Source: Pseudomonas sp. 10S4
GTDB lineage: Bacteria; Pseudomonadota; Gammaproteobacteria; Pseudomonadales; Pseudomonadaceae
Assembly: GCF_034344865.1 (NCBI RefSeq)
Contig: NZ_CP133774.1
Span: 6,634,001 to 6,698,000, forward strand
DNA: 64,000 nucleotides
Direction of reading: 5' to 3'
In this document: positions 1 through 7,914 of the stretch, one piece after another
How positions within the stretch are numbered: the stretch's first letter is position 1
Layout of the letters: each line of letters opens with the position of its first letter
The notes under the pieces: generated by a model
What the model saw: the letters and a program-made list of their open reading frames with translations, nothing else
Database searches by the model: none
What the model was told of the DNA's origin: nothing
Translations under genes and position numbers: made by a program

Positions 1-31
1 ACCCGTGATGGGATGGATTGGTAAAGGCGGG

Positions 32-923
32 TTAATTGAAAGGGAAAGGTAGGTTTTCGGTTGTTATCACCAGTGCTGTAGGCAGCAGTGCGGGGAGATT
101 AGAGAACGAGATGGGAAGTGAGTACCCTTGATTGAATGGACGGGCCTGTGTAGTTGCAGGCGAGGCTCCGAACATAAAGGAGATCCCACCACTACGCCCG
201 TAGGCACCCTCCAAGCCAGAGTAATTTAAGAATGAGTAGAACTCGCTTCGAGATAGAAAGTCCCAATACATCACGCCGCGCGACCATGGCAAAAACGCTG
301 CATACTCAACACCTGAATTGATAGGAATATCAACAAACGAATCGACCTGACCTGTGTAAACAATTCCCCCTACGGCCTGATAAATTTGGCGAACTCGATT
401 CGCCCCCTGAGTAGCAGGTTAAGTATCTACCATATTTATCGGTCGCCCCAGGTCCGGCCGCTTGTATTGCCGCAATAATATTTAGTGGCGGCTGCAAAGA
501 GTTGAAAGTGATTCGACCATTGGTGTCGTACGTCTTTAGAAACGTGGTCCCGGACATATTGTCGGCCATCAGATCGAAACAGTAGAACTTTGTACTTGTA
601 GATGCGCTCGAATAATAAAAAGTAATGCTGCTACCTGATACGGAGGTCCCGTTAAAAACTCCTGTTCCGGTAATAAAAACAATGGGCGATATGGCGTTAG
701 ATACCGTGAAGCCCCACAGCCCGTCACCGAAAGAAGGTGATGCGCTGGCGGTTGATACGGTCCAGTTCGCACCATCGTTAGGATCAAGCTGGGCTGATCT
801 CAATTGTTTTCGCGTCCAATAAGACTGCAAGGCCATATACCCGCTCTTTACCAGCCCGTAACAAATCAGGTTGGTGTCAAAGAGAATTTGGCCATTATCT
901 TTAAATGCCTGGAAAGTTTCCAA
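32..923 (-). pseudogene. Frameshifted phage tail-tip/fibre-associated protein
   Basis: The first 197-residue frame (330-923, start METFQAFKDNG) loses sense near position 405-420. A second frame, open from there to the stop at 32-34, continues with plausible protein (PATQGANRVRQIYQAVGG, then on into MPWSRGVMYWDF). Removing one base, for example from the G5 run (C5 on the plus strand at 403-407), or adding two, joins them into about 296 residues. It lies directly downstream of the J-like tip gene, where lambdoid phages keep fibre or tip-associated proteins. It shares the short N-terminal pattern of the gene before it. I do not recognise the family firmly. It may be broken in nature or only in this assembly. 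Confidence 0.6.
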
Positions 924-1226
924 TTAGTAATACCCGTAAAATATTCGGCAGTTGGCCGAAAAGTATCCCCAGCCGTTCGTTGCGTATGAGTAAACCCATG
1001 ACAAAGAGCCTGGCATAAGCGTGACGCCCGGCTTCTTGCCTTTCTCAAGCTGCAAATCCACTAGCGGGACGACAATGTAGTACTGCGTCTTCCCCGCAGG
1101 AGGCCCAGGGATAGCGGCCGAGCCATTGGCCCCGCCCGTATCGACAAAGCCCTGCATCTGGCTGATGTTCATGGTCATGTCGACCAGCAGGCGCCCAGCG
1201 GAGTCGTACGTGGTCAGTCCGGTCAT
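924..1226 (-). CDS. Small tail-tip-associated phage protein
   Basis: This 100-residue protein begins MTGLTTYDSAGRLLVDMT, and its ATG follows the J-like gene's stop by one base, so it is probably translationally coupled. Its opening resembles the next gene's opening (a short 'object of a field' pattern: x-TYDSAGRLLVD versus x-FKDNGQILFD), suggesting that the two are related fibre-associated proteins. It has no signal peptide or membrane segment. A structural role at the tail tip is inferred from position only; the family is not recognised with certainty. Confidence 0.65.
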   Translation of the reverse strand: MTGLTTYDSAGRLLVDMTMNISQMQGFVDTGGANGSAAIPGPPAGKTQYYIVVPLVDLQLEKGKKPGVTLMPGSLSWVYSYATNGWGYFSANCRIFYGYY

Positions 1227-1227
1227 G

Positions 1228-4200
1228 TCAGACGCTCATGTTGATGGCCAGGACGCCATTGGGGTGGTAAAGCTTCACGCTGCTGTTATTGATGGCGATC
1301 CTTGCCGATCCGGCGCCCTGCCCGTTCATCTCAAACCCCCCATTTTTGAAAATTGCCCAGCCGGTCTGCCCCATCACATAGTTCGTAGAGCAGATGTAAT
1401 CGCCGATCTTGGCGTTGGTGATCGAGCCATCCTGAATAAAAGCGTCCCGGATAAAGGTCTGGCCACCAGTGATTCCGAAGAAGGAAGTCGGGTTCTGGGT
1501 ATTGGTGTTCATCACCAGGAAGGTGTCAGCACGCACCACAAACTGCGATGTTGTGCCGGCGGCCCCGCTTTCCAGACCCAGACCAAAACCGGCTGCATAC
1601 GGCTGGCCGTTCGCCGTGAGCTCCATCCGCACCGACCAGATCGCTGCCAGTTTGCCGTTGGTGGTAGCAAGGGCGCTGCTGGTCTGCTGAACCGCTGCAC
1701 TCGCCCCATCCGCTTTCGCTTGCGCCGTATCAACTCGCGTTGAGAGCGCACCTACCGCATCAGATCTGGTAGTGGCTTCGGCCTGGATAGCCGCCTGGTT
1801 GCTTCCGACCGAGGCCTTCAGCGTCTCGACCTGCTGAGCCATCGCGAGCTGATTAGTCGCCATCGTCGTCTCAACGATGCTGATCTTCGACTCGTTCGTG
1901 CCTACGCGAGAATCTAGGAGCGTAGTGCGCTGCGTCTGCGCGAAGTCTTGCTCGGTTCGAACGCGAACCTCTTGCGCATAGTTCGCGGTGGCTTGCCAGC
2001 CATTCAACGCATCCAGCAAATCCCCGTGTCCATCATCATTGCGAGAAGAAGCCTGCAATGCCTGGAGCTGGCTGGCAGTGGACGTTGTCTTGCCGTCGAC
2101 CGTTGAGATATCTGCAGTGTTCTTGGTTACCTGTGCCGCGAGGCCATTTACCGTCTGCACTACCTGACCGGTGTCGAGCCAATAGGTTACGTTCGGCGGA
2201 GCGTTGCCGGTGCCGGCCGGCACCGCAACCTTGGCGGTGTACAGGCGCTGACCGAGTCGGACCGATTCGCCGATGGCATAGGCCTTGGTCGGGTCGTATT
2301 CCAACGTATCGACCAGCTCACCGATCTCTTCTTTCAGCTCGCCGAGCCGCTCGTTGACTGAGCCCGGACCATCGCCATCGATCAAATTGATTCGGCCCAA
2401 CAAGTGCTCACCGAATTGGCTTTCGGTCAGCTTGTCGGTGAGCAAATCCAGCACCGGGCCAGCCTCAGAACTGGCCTGCCCCATCACACCGTTCACGACT
2501 GGATAGAACGGACCAATGTTGCCGGTACGATCCACCAGACGCGCCCAGAAGAAGAACGTGGCGCCCGCCCGAAGGCTCTGCATCGCGTAATCGCTTTGCG
2601 GGTAGGCCAAGTCTGCCAGCTTGGTTGCAGCGCCCAGATTATTGTTCGGGCCGTACCAGATCTCCGTGCGCTGAGTGTCTTCGGCGCCGGCAGGGAATCC
2701 CCACTTGAGGCCGATGCCGAACAGCAGCGAGGTGGCCGTCAAAAACGACACCGCCGGCGGCAAACCTTCTTTGCCTTTCAGGTTGGTCAGCATCGAGCTG
2801 CGCCAGGACGACGAGATATCGAAGGCGCTCACCGCGCGGACGCGAGCCAAGTAGGCGCCGGCGTAAATACCCACCACATCGATGCCGGTGGAACCGGTGC
2901 GCGGCAGCTTGATCCAGTTACCGCTGTCCTTGCGCCACTCGACGTCATACCCAACGGCGCCATTCACTGCTGGCCAGGCGATGGTCATGGTCGCGACAGC
3001 AATGCCCTGCGACACAACCGAATTCGACGTGAGGGTAACGCTGGCCGGCGCCGGAACCACGGTGATCGGGATCACGCTGATCGGACGCTCTTCAAGCCGC
3101 GCGCCGGTATCGATATTGGCAAACTTGCCTGGCTCGTACTGGAGCGCACTGATTTCAAAGTCGCCCTCTGTGGTGCGCTTGGTGCTTAACACGCGATACA
3201 GCGGGATCGCCAAGTCATCTGCGTCCAACGCCCACTGCAATTGCGGCAATGGCGTCTCGCTGTAGTTGGTGGTCACGGTCACCGCACGACCGTTGACACT
3301 CTGCACAGTGCGACCTTCGGCGCGTCCTCCCGGCAGGTTGATGATCAACCGGTCGCCGGCCTTGGCTTGAGTATCGCGATCAAGCGTTACGACCCGGCCA
3401 GTAGCCTCAGAGATACGGCCGCCCACTTGTCGACCTGCCAGCAGCGAATCTGCTACCGGGATGATGTGGCCCGGGAGCGGGATAACTCCTTCCATGCCAG
3501 TCTTGAACGACACGGTTCGGTCCTGATTGTTGCTCAGGATCGCCCACTTACCGCGGCGCTGGGCCTCTGACGCGCGAGTACAGCCAATGGCGCTCAGTTC
3601 GGTCGGTTTATCGCCAAAACGGCGCTGCAAGGCCAAGTCAGCGAACGGAATGACGTCAGTGTCGTAGTTGTTCGCCGGGTTGTCGTAACTAACCAGGGCC
3701 CGGGTGTAGCGGGTCTTGGCTGAGGCGCTGCCGTACGAGAACTTGCCGTCAACAACGTTGGCCCGGGTGAAGACGTAGTCGAAGTCTTGCGCACGCGGCA
3801 TATCGGCTTGCATCACCAGTTGGCCCTGGGCCCAGTAGGTCATGCCCCGGTAAATGCCGGCGATATCGCGTAACAGCGACCAGGCATCTGGCCGGCCTTG
3901 CAAGTTCATATCGCACAAGAAGCGTGGCTCAGTACCGCCCAGCCCATTCGGCACCAGCTGGTCACAGTATTGCGCTATCCGGTAAAGCTCCCACTTGTCG
4001 ACCATGAACGACTTGATGCGCTTGCCCAAGCCGAAGCGGTCTTCAGTGCACACGCCGAACGTGATCCAGGCCGGGTTATTGGTCCAGGCCTGCTTCATGG
4101 TGCCGTCCCAAGTGCCATTGTAGGTTCGGGCAACAGGGTCGTAGTTGCTCGGCACCAGCCATTTACGGCCTTTACACTTCACGGTCACGGCCGGAATGTT

Positions 4201-4920
4201 GCTGAACTGCTCGGCGTCAAACTCGATGTAGAGCAATGCGGTGTTGGGGTAGCGAAGCTTTGCGTCGATTACCTCTGTGTAACCGGCCACCAGCATGGTG
4301 TCGGCGATCTTGTTGGTGTTCTGGTTCGGAGTAATCCGGCGAACACGGATCTGCCAGCCAGTGGTGGCCACCGGCAGGTCAACACGGCGCGAGCGCTCGT
4401 ATCGCGTCGTGGTCTTCCCGTCCACGGCTTCAATCAGGGCTTGCTGGTAAGCGCCACCGTCGGTGGATACGTCAATTGCATACTCGATGCGGTACCCGCC
4501 AACGTTGCCGCTATCGTCCTGCCGCTGCAGCGCTGGCCATGCCAGGCGAACACGCACGGCTGAAAGCTGGGTATTGGTGATCGATCGAACCCACGGAGAG
4601 TCGCTACGAAGTTCGATGTTCAGCGTGGTTTCGTTCTCGACCGACGGGATACCGGGGATATAGGTCTGATCGACGGAGCCCGGGCGCCAGTCCCACTTCA
4701 CGTTCGGGAAGTTGAAATTGCCGCCGGCATCCTTGATCGGCGTGTTGTCGAGATAGATGTCGTAATCGGTCGGAGTGCCGTCGAATTCGCCCTCGCCCAC
4801 GGCGATCAGGAGTTTTGCAAGGTTGGTCGAGCGCAGGCTGTCGCTGGCTTCAACGGGCGCCTTAGGGCTTGTGCTGCCGCCTTTCTCGCCGTGGATCTCG
4901 ATGTTCTGTGCTGCGCTCAT
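1228..4920 (-). CDS. Tail tip / host-specificity protein, lambda J-like
   Basis: The 1230-residue protein is the distal tail protein that contacts the host receptor. The N-terminal 500 residues match the conserved J core (LAKLLIAVGEGEFDGTP near 35; SLLRDIAGIYRGMTYW near 355). A fibronectin-III-like stretch lies near 620-705. A short module near 875-925 (AYAIGESVRLGQRLYTA ... YWLDTG) resembles a CBM5/12 carbohydrate-binding fold. A heptad-rich coiled coil covers about 930-1080. The end is DUF1983-like (SQFVVRADTFLVMN ... FIQDGSITNAKIGDYI). The length is typical of J. Its start overlaps the end of the out-of-frame I reading, and an intrinsic terminator sits just upstream, so late antitermination is probably needed for its expression. 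Confidence 0.95.
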   Translation of the reverse strand: MSAAQNIEIHGEKGGSTSPKAPVEASDSLRSTNLAKLLIAVGEGEFDGTPTDYDIYLDNTPIKDAGGNFNFPNVKWDWRPGSVDQTYIPGIPSVENETTLNIELRSDSPWVRSITNTQLSAVRVRLAWPALQRQDDSGNVGGYRIEYAIDVSTDGGAYQQALIEAVDGKTTTRYERSRRVDLPVATTGWQIRVRRITPNQNTNKIADTMLVAGYTEVIDAKLRYPNTALLYIEFDAEQFSNIPAVTVKCKGRKWLVPSNYDPVARTYNGTWDGTMKQAWTNNPAWITFGVCTEDRFGLGKRIKSFMVDKWELYRIAQYCDQLVPNGLGGTEPRFLCDMNLQGRPDAWSLLRDIAGIYRGMTYWAQGQLVMQADMPRAQDFDYVFTRANVVDGKFSYGSASAKTRYTRALVSYDNPANNYDTDVIPFADLALQRRFGDKPTELSAIGCTRASEAQRRGKWAILSNNQDRTVSFKTGMEGVIPLPGHIIPVADSLLAGRQVGGRISEATGRVVTLDRDTQAKAGDRLIINLPGGRAEGRTVQSVNGRAVTVTTNYSETPLPQLQWALDADDLAIPLYRVLSTKRTTEGDFEISALQYEPGKFANIDTGARLEERPISVIPITVVPAPASVTLTSNSVVSQGIAVATMTIAWPAVNGAVGYDVEWRKDSGNWIKLPRTGSTGIDVVGIYAGAYLARVRAVSAFDISSSWRSSMLTNLKGKEGLPPAVSFLTATSLLFGIGLKWGFPAGAEDTQRTEIWYGPNNNLGAATKLADLAYPQSDYAMQSLRAGATFFFWARLVDRTGNIGPFYPVVNGVMGQASSEAGPVLDLLTDKLTESQFGEHLLGRINLIDGDGPGSVNERLGELKEEIGELVDTLEYDPTKAYAIGESVRLGQRLYTAKVAVPAGTGNAPPNVTYWLDTGQVVQTVNGLAAQVTKNTADISTVDGKTTSTASQLQALQASSRNDDGHGDLLDALNGWQATANYAQEVRVRTEQDFAQTQRTTLLDSRVGTNESKISIVETTMATNQLAMAQQVETLKASVGSNQAAIQAEATTRSDAVGALSTRVDTAQAKADGASAAVQQTSSALATTNGKLAAIWSVRMELTANGQPYAAGFGLGLESGAAGTTSQFVVRADTFLVMNTNTQNPTSFFGITGGQTFIRDAFIQDGSITNAKIGDYICSTNYVMGQTGWAIFKNGGFEMNGQGAGSARIAINNSSVKLYHPNGVLAINMSV

Positions 4921-4936
4921 GCTTCCCTCCAGGCAT

Positions 4937-4959
4937 AAAAAAACCGCCTCGCGGGCGGC
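4937..4959 (-). terminator. Intrinsic terminator between I and J
   Basis: On the minus strand the RNA reads GCCGCCCGCGAGGCGG followed by seven Us: a CCGCC/GGCGG stem and a U tract, positioned after the repaired stop of the I-like gene (4978) and 17 bases before the J start. Confidence 0.75.
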
Positions 4960-4977
4960 CTGCTTGCTGTGTCCTGA

Positions 4978-5561
4978 CTACGTTTTATCTTCGGCGTAAA
5001 TCGATGCGGAAATGATCGCTCCACCCCACCGTCGCTCTCCAATGCAGATCGGTACCGGGTTGCCGCTGGCAGTGGTGTTCTTGGCGCCACCAAAGGCGTA
5101 CGACGGCATGTTGTCCGGGAAGCGCTTTGCTTGAGGCCCGACGCTTGAGGGCTGAGCATTTGAACAACACCACCAAGGACGAGTGCAATACCGATTGGCG
5201 CAGTTGGTGCTCCAAAGAAGCTGGCGACGATGAGGACCACACCAATAATGGTCTGTAGAATACCTGCGCGCTTACTTCCTTCAATGACCGGAACAACCCT
5301 GATTTCGCGGGCACCGCCAAGATTGAAACTCTCTTGGCTCACATTTTTACGATTCCTGAAAATAGCGAACCGCATACCCAGTCGGTCAAGTCTTCGAATT
5401 TCCTGCTCGAACCCTTGAATTGTGGCCTTCAAGGCGCGAAAAACTTCCCACGTATCGCTTGAATCCATCTGTCTGGGGTGGTCTCTACCAAACTTCTGGG
5501 CGAGCGATCCAGAAAGCTTGATTACAGTCATCGGCGTGTAGTGAATGGCGGTTGCAGACAT
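4978..5561 (-). pseudogene. Tail assembly protein, lambda I-like (frameshifted)
   Basis: Lambda I family proteins help assemble the tail tip complex. Residues 1-140 are clear (KLSGSLAQKFGRDHP near the N-terminus; a glycine-rich hydrophobic hairpin GVVLIVASFFGAPTAPIG near 105-130). At the GGG run 5117-5119 (CCC on the coding strand) the frame slips. As given, the protein runs into nonsense to 4917. With one added C it continues PDNMPSYAFGGAKNTTASG ... ERRWGGAIISASIYAEDKT and stops at 4978, giving 194 residues with the family's usual ending. The repaired stop also places the terminator correctly. A single missing base is therefore very likely. Confidence 0.85.
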
Positions 5562-5575
5562 ACTTTTCTCCCGGC

Positions 5576-5599
5576 AAAAAAAACCGCCCGAAGGCGGCT
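5576..5599 (-). terminator. Intrinsic terminator after the lipoprotein gene
   Basis: The minus-strand RNA GAGCCGCCTTCGGGCGG followed by eight Us forms a strong stem with a UUCG-type loop, four bases after the lipoprotein stop codon. Confidence 0.8.
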
Positions 5600-5603
5600 C
5601 TTG

Positions 5604-6023
5604 TCAGAAGGTGGTTGGCTTCACACCTACCGACCCGTCTCCTGACGTGTAAATTCTGAATTTCTTCTCCTGTCCGGGCTTAACGATTGTCTCGGTTTCA
5701 AGCCGTTCAGCGTTAACGCCACATAAAGCCTGACCTTCAAGCCCCGCGCCAACAAGCCACTCTCCGCTAGGAACTTGGAAAACGGCTTTCTCTTTAGGAT
5801 TTAGACGAGCAACAGGCTTCCCGTTTAAAAACACCGTCGCGTAACAACCTCCCCCGGCGAATCCGCTATCTCTCGTAACGACGATCTGGCCGCCTCCATC
5901 CGCCTTCCGTTGGAAATCTGTAACTCGTTCAGCCGGTGCAGGCAGCGCCTCACTAGAAGGGACTGGGGATGTAGCACACCCAGCCAGGACCACTATTGCC
6001 AACGCTCCTACGAAAAATTTCAT
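5604..6023 (-). CDS. Prophage lipoprotein between tail genes K and I
   Basis: The start MKFFVGALAIVVLAGCATS is a classic lipoprotein signal with lipobox LAGC; Ser/Pro-rich linker follows, so outer-membrane sorting is likely (no Asp at +2). The earlier ATG (6032) is possible, but 6023 gives the normal n-region. The mature part (about 120 residues) has a PEGA-like beta pattern (CYATVFLNGKPVARLNPKEKAVFQVPSGEW). Lambda has K and I adjacent, so this gene is an insertion, closed by its own terminator. Lipoproteins carried this way by prophages often alter the envelope or block superinfection; that role is inference here. Confidence 0.8.
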   Translation of the reverse strand: MKFFVGALAIVVLAGCATSPVPSSEALPAPAERVTDFQRKADGGGQIVVTRDSGFAGGGCYATVFLNGKPVARLNPKEKAVFQVPSGEWLVGAGLEGQALCGVNAERLETETIVKPGQEKKFRIYTSGDGSVGVKPTTF

Positions 6024-6056
6024 GCAGGTCACTCCTGTGGAAAGGCGCCAACCATA

Positions 6057-6812
6057 TCACTGAGCGTCTTTGTGGCGCAGCACCAGGCGCGTGCGCTGTA
6101 GCCATGGACCGCCGAAGACAATGATCTCCGAAGGCCTCCCGTACAGGTGATGCAGCAGGAAGGGTCCGGGGCCGAAGGTCGCGGCATCCTCGCCCCGTAG
6201 CGTCGGATCAGAGCCGAGAAATATCCCCGCATGGTTTGGGTGAACCGTCCGCCCAACTTCCATAACGACCATGTCGCCGCGCTGTGGCTGATCGACACGG
6301 TAGAACCCGGCGGCCTCGTAGTTCGCCTCGTATAGACTGGCGTTATCGGCACTTTCCCACCAGCCATCGGCGCGCTTGAAGGCCTCGAACTCAAGCCCCC
6401 ACTCTCGCCGATACCACTCAGCGCAGATCTGCCAACAGTCCCAAACACCATGCACGAATGGCCGCTTCAGCAGCGCAACATCGCCCGTTGGCATGACAGT
6501 GCGCAGATCACCCTCGGGCCAGCTCAGTATGTGCCAAGGCAAGGCAGTGGCCTCGCACATGGCTAGGTCGCGCGGCGACGGCCTGCTGGTCGCGTCCGGG
6601 TGCGAATGAACGATCCCGATCACCTCGCCCAAGTCTTCCGCCGCTGCGTAATTTTCCGGGGCAATCCGGAATTCTTCGTTCGGCTCGGCGGCGATGTTTA
6701 GGCACGGGTAGTACTGCTGCTTTCGCCCAATGCCGAGCAACAGACCGCAACACTCTTTCGGGTACTCAGCCGCTGCGTGTTCCTGAATCGCGCTCAAGAT
6801 GTGCTTATGCAT
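6057..6812 (-). CDS. Tail tip peptidase, lambda K-like (JAMM + NlpC/P60)
   Basis: This two-domain protein of the tail tip is thought to process tip proteins and cut peptidoglycan. An N-terminal JAMM/Mov34 domain has Glu20 (KECCG), the zinc pair in VHSHPD (His69, His71) and Asp82. A C-terminal NlpC/P60 domain has the nucleophile Cys126 (WDCWQICAEWYRREWG) and His194 (NHAGIFLG). Start MHKHILSA at 6812 was chosen, because the frame upstream runs back into the L gene. It is 251 residues, normal for the family. The order L-K-(lipoprotein)-I-J follows lambda. Confidence 0.93.
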   Translation of the reverse strand: MHKHILSAIQEHAAAEYPKECCGLLLGIGRKQQYYPCLNIAAEPNEEFRIAPENYAAAEDLGEVIGIVHSHPDATSRPSPRDLAMCEATALPWHILSWPEGDLRTVMPTGDVALLKRPFVHGVWDCWQICAEWYRREWGLEFEAFKRADGWWESADNASLYEANYEAAGFYRVDQPQRGDMVVMEVGRTVHPNHAGIFLGSDPTLRGEDAATFGPGPFLLHHLYGRPSEIIVFGGPWLQRTRLVLRHKDAQ

Positions 6813-6814
6813 GA

Positions 6815-7564
6815 TCAACTCCGCGCGATGAGGGAAACTGCTGGGAAGCCACCGAATGGCAGCGGGTTTCCCGCGCCGAAGCGCGGATCGCACCCCTTGC
6901 CCAGCGTTGCGTCACACTCGTCCAGTTCCGGGTTGTCGGTGGGTATGCCGTCCTTCGTAACGTAGCCGCCGGTGTATCCGCAGTTCGGGCCGCGATAACC
7001 ACCCGTGAGACACCAGTGGCAAAGCGTGGTCATTTGCCGGCCGATTGACTCGCCGCCAACATCACCCGGGCTGGCCAACTCCCAACTGACCGTCTCCCCG
7101 TCCTCATTCGTTTTCTGATCGATGTACCAGACCTCGATCGTCTCTTGGGTTGGGTCGGCCGTTGGATTGCCGGCCGGAAAGTTCTGCGCATCGAGGTACG
7201 TGCCCAGCGTGTGGCGCATCGTCAGCTTGAACTCGAGTAGATCGTCGAACGCCAGGCATAACGCCGTGATGCGTCCATTGACGTTGCCGACCGACAGCGT
7301 GGGCCGGACCGCCGTACCATCACCGTTGGCCTCGATGCCGTCGATCTGCATTGGCCAGGCACCGTACTCGTTACCTTGGAACCAAATTGCTTTGGCGGGA
7401 AGCTGGTCGGCGGCCTCGCCGGCGGCGATAAGTTCGGCAGGCGTGTGCGGAATGGCGTGCCCGTGAAAGCGCAGAACGTCTGCGCCATAGTCCGAGCCGT
7501 CCAACTCAAAGAGCAGCACTTCGCTGCCAGGCTGAAGAACCTGGATATCACTGATCAGCGGCAT
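6815..7564 (-). CDS. Minor tail protein, lambda L-like
   Basis: This 249-residue tail tip protein has an N-terminal beta domain (LISDIQVLQPGSEVLLFELD). Its C-terminal region is cysteine-rich (LCHWCLTGGYRGPNCGYTGG ... DECDATLGKGCD), corresponding to the four cysteines that bind an iron-sulphur cluster in lambda gpL. The gene stops two bases before the K start, so the two are probably coupled. Length and order (M-L-K) are those of lambda-type siphophages. Confidence 0.92.
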   Translation of the reverse strand: MPLISDIQVLQPGSEVLLFELDGSDYGADVLRFHGHAIPHTPAELIAAGEAADQLPAKAIWFQGNEYGAWPMQIDGIEANGDGTAVRPTLSVGNVNGRITALCLAFDDLLEFKLTMRHTLGTYLDAQNFPAGNPTADPTQETIEVWYIDQKTNEDGETVSWELASPGDVGGESIGRQMTTLCHWCLTGGYRGPNCGYTGGYVTKDGIPTDNPELDECDATLGKGCDPRFGAGNPLPFGGFPAVSLIARS

Positions 7565-7573
7565 GGTTGCCCC

Positions 7574-7912
7574 TTATGGTTGGAAGGCCCGGTCAAAGGT
7601 GGCCGTGAGTTTGAAGACGGCCCCGCCCATGGGGGTAGGGACCGGTTTTTTGCAGGTGAACAGGCCCAGCTCACCGAGCGGGGTTGTCCAGAGAAACGCC
7701 TTGGCGCCGGCGTGCCGATCGAAGAACGCCATGATCTCCTGCACCTTGCTTTTTGGCCCGGTGTAGGAGATCGGATAGGAGTCCACTTTGTTGTTCGGCC
7801 CGTCGCCGGACTCTTGCTTGTAGCCATCGCCAAACTGCGCGGTGCGCACCCGATAGGTGATATCGGGCGCATCTCCGTTTTGTGTTGGCCAGGTGAAGCG
7901 CTCGATTGCCAT
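7574..7912 (-). CDS. Minor tail protein, lambda M-like
   Basis: This is a 112-residue protein of the Phage_min_tail family (RVRTAQFGDGYKQESGDG near 28-45; FLWTTPLGELGLFTCKK near 75-91), which links the tape measure end to the tail tip. Start MAIERFTW at 7912 is preceded by GGGAG six bases upstream; an earlier in-frame ATG (7939) lies inside the tape measure gene. Neighbours are the tape measure gene (ending 7915) and L. Confidence 0.92.
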   Translation of the reverse strand: MAIERFTWPTQNGDAPDITYRVRTAQFGDGYKQESGDGPNNKVDSYPISYTGPKSKVQEIMAFFDRHAGAKAFLWTTPLGELGLFTCKKPVPTPMGGAVFKLTATFDRAFQP

Positions 7913-7914
7913 GG

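Noticed and set aside
2404..3189. Long plus-strand frame (261 codons) opposite the J gene
   Set aside because: It is antisense to conserved J sequence, has no ribosome site and is Arg/Gly/His-rich, as expected for a shadow of a GC-rich gene.
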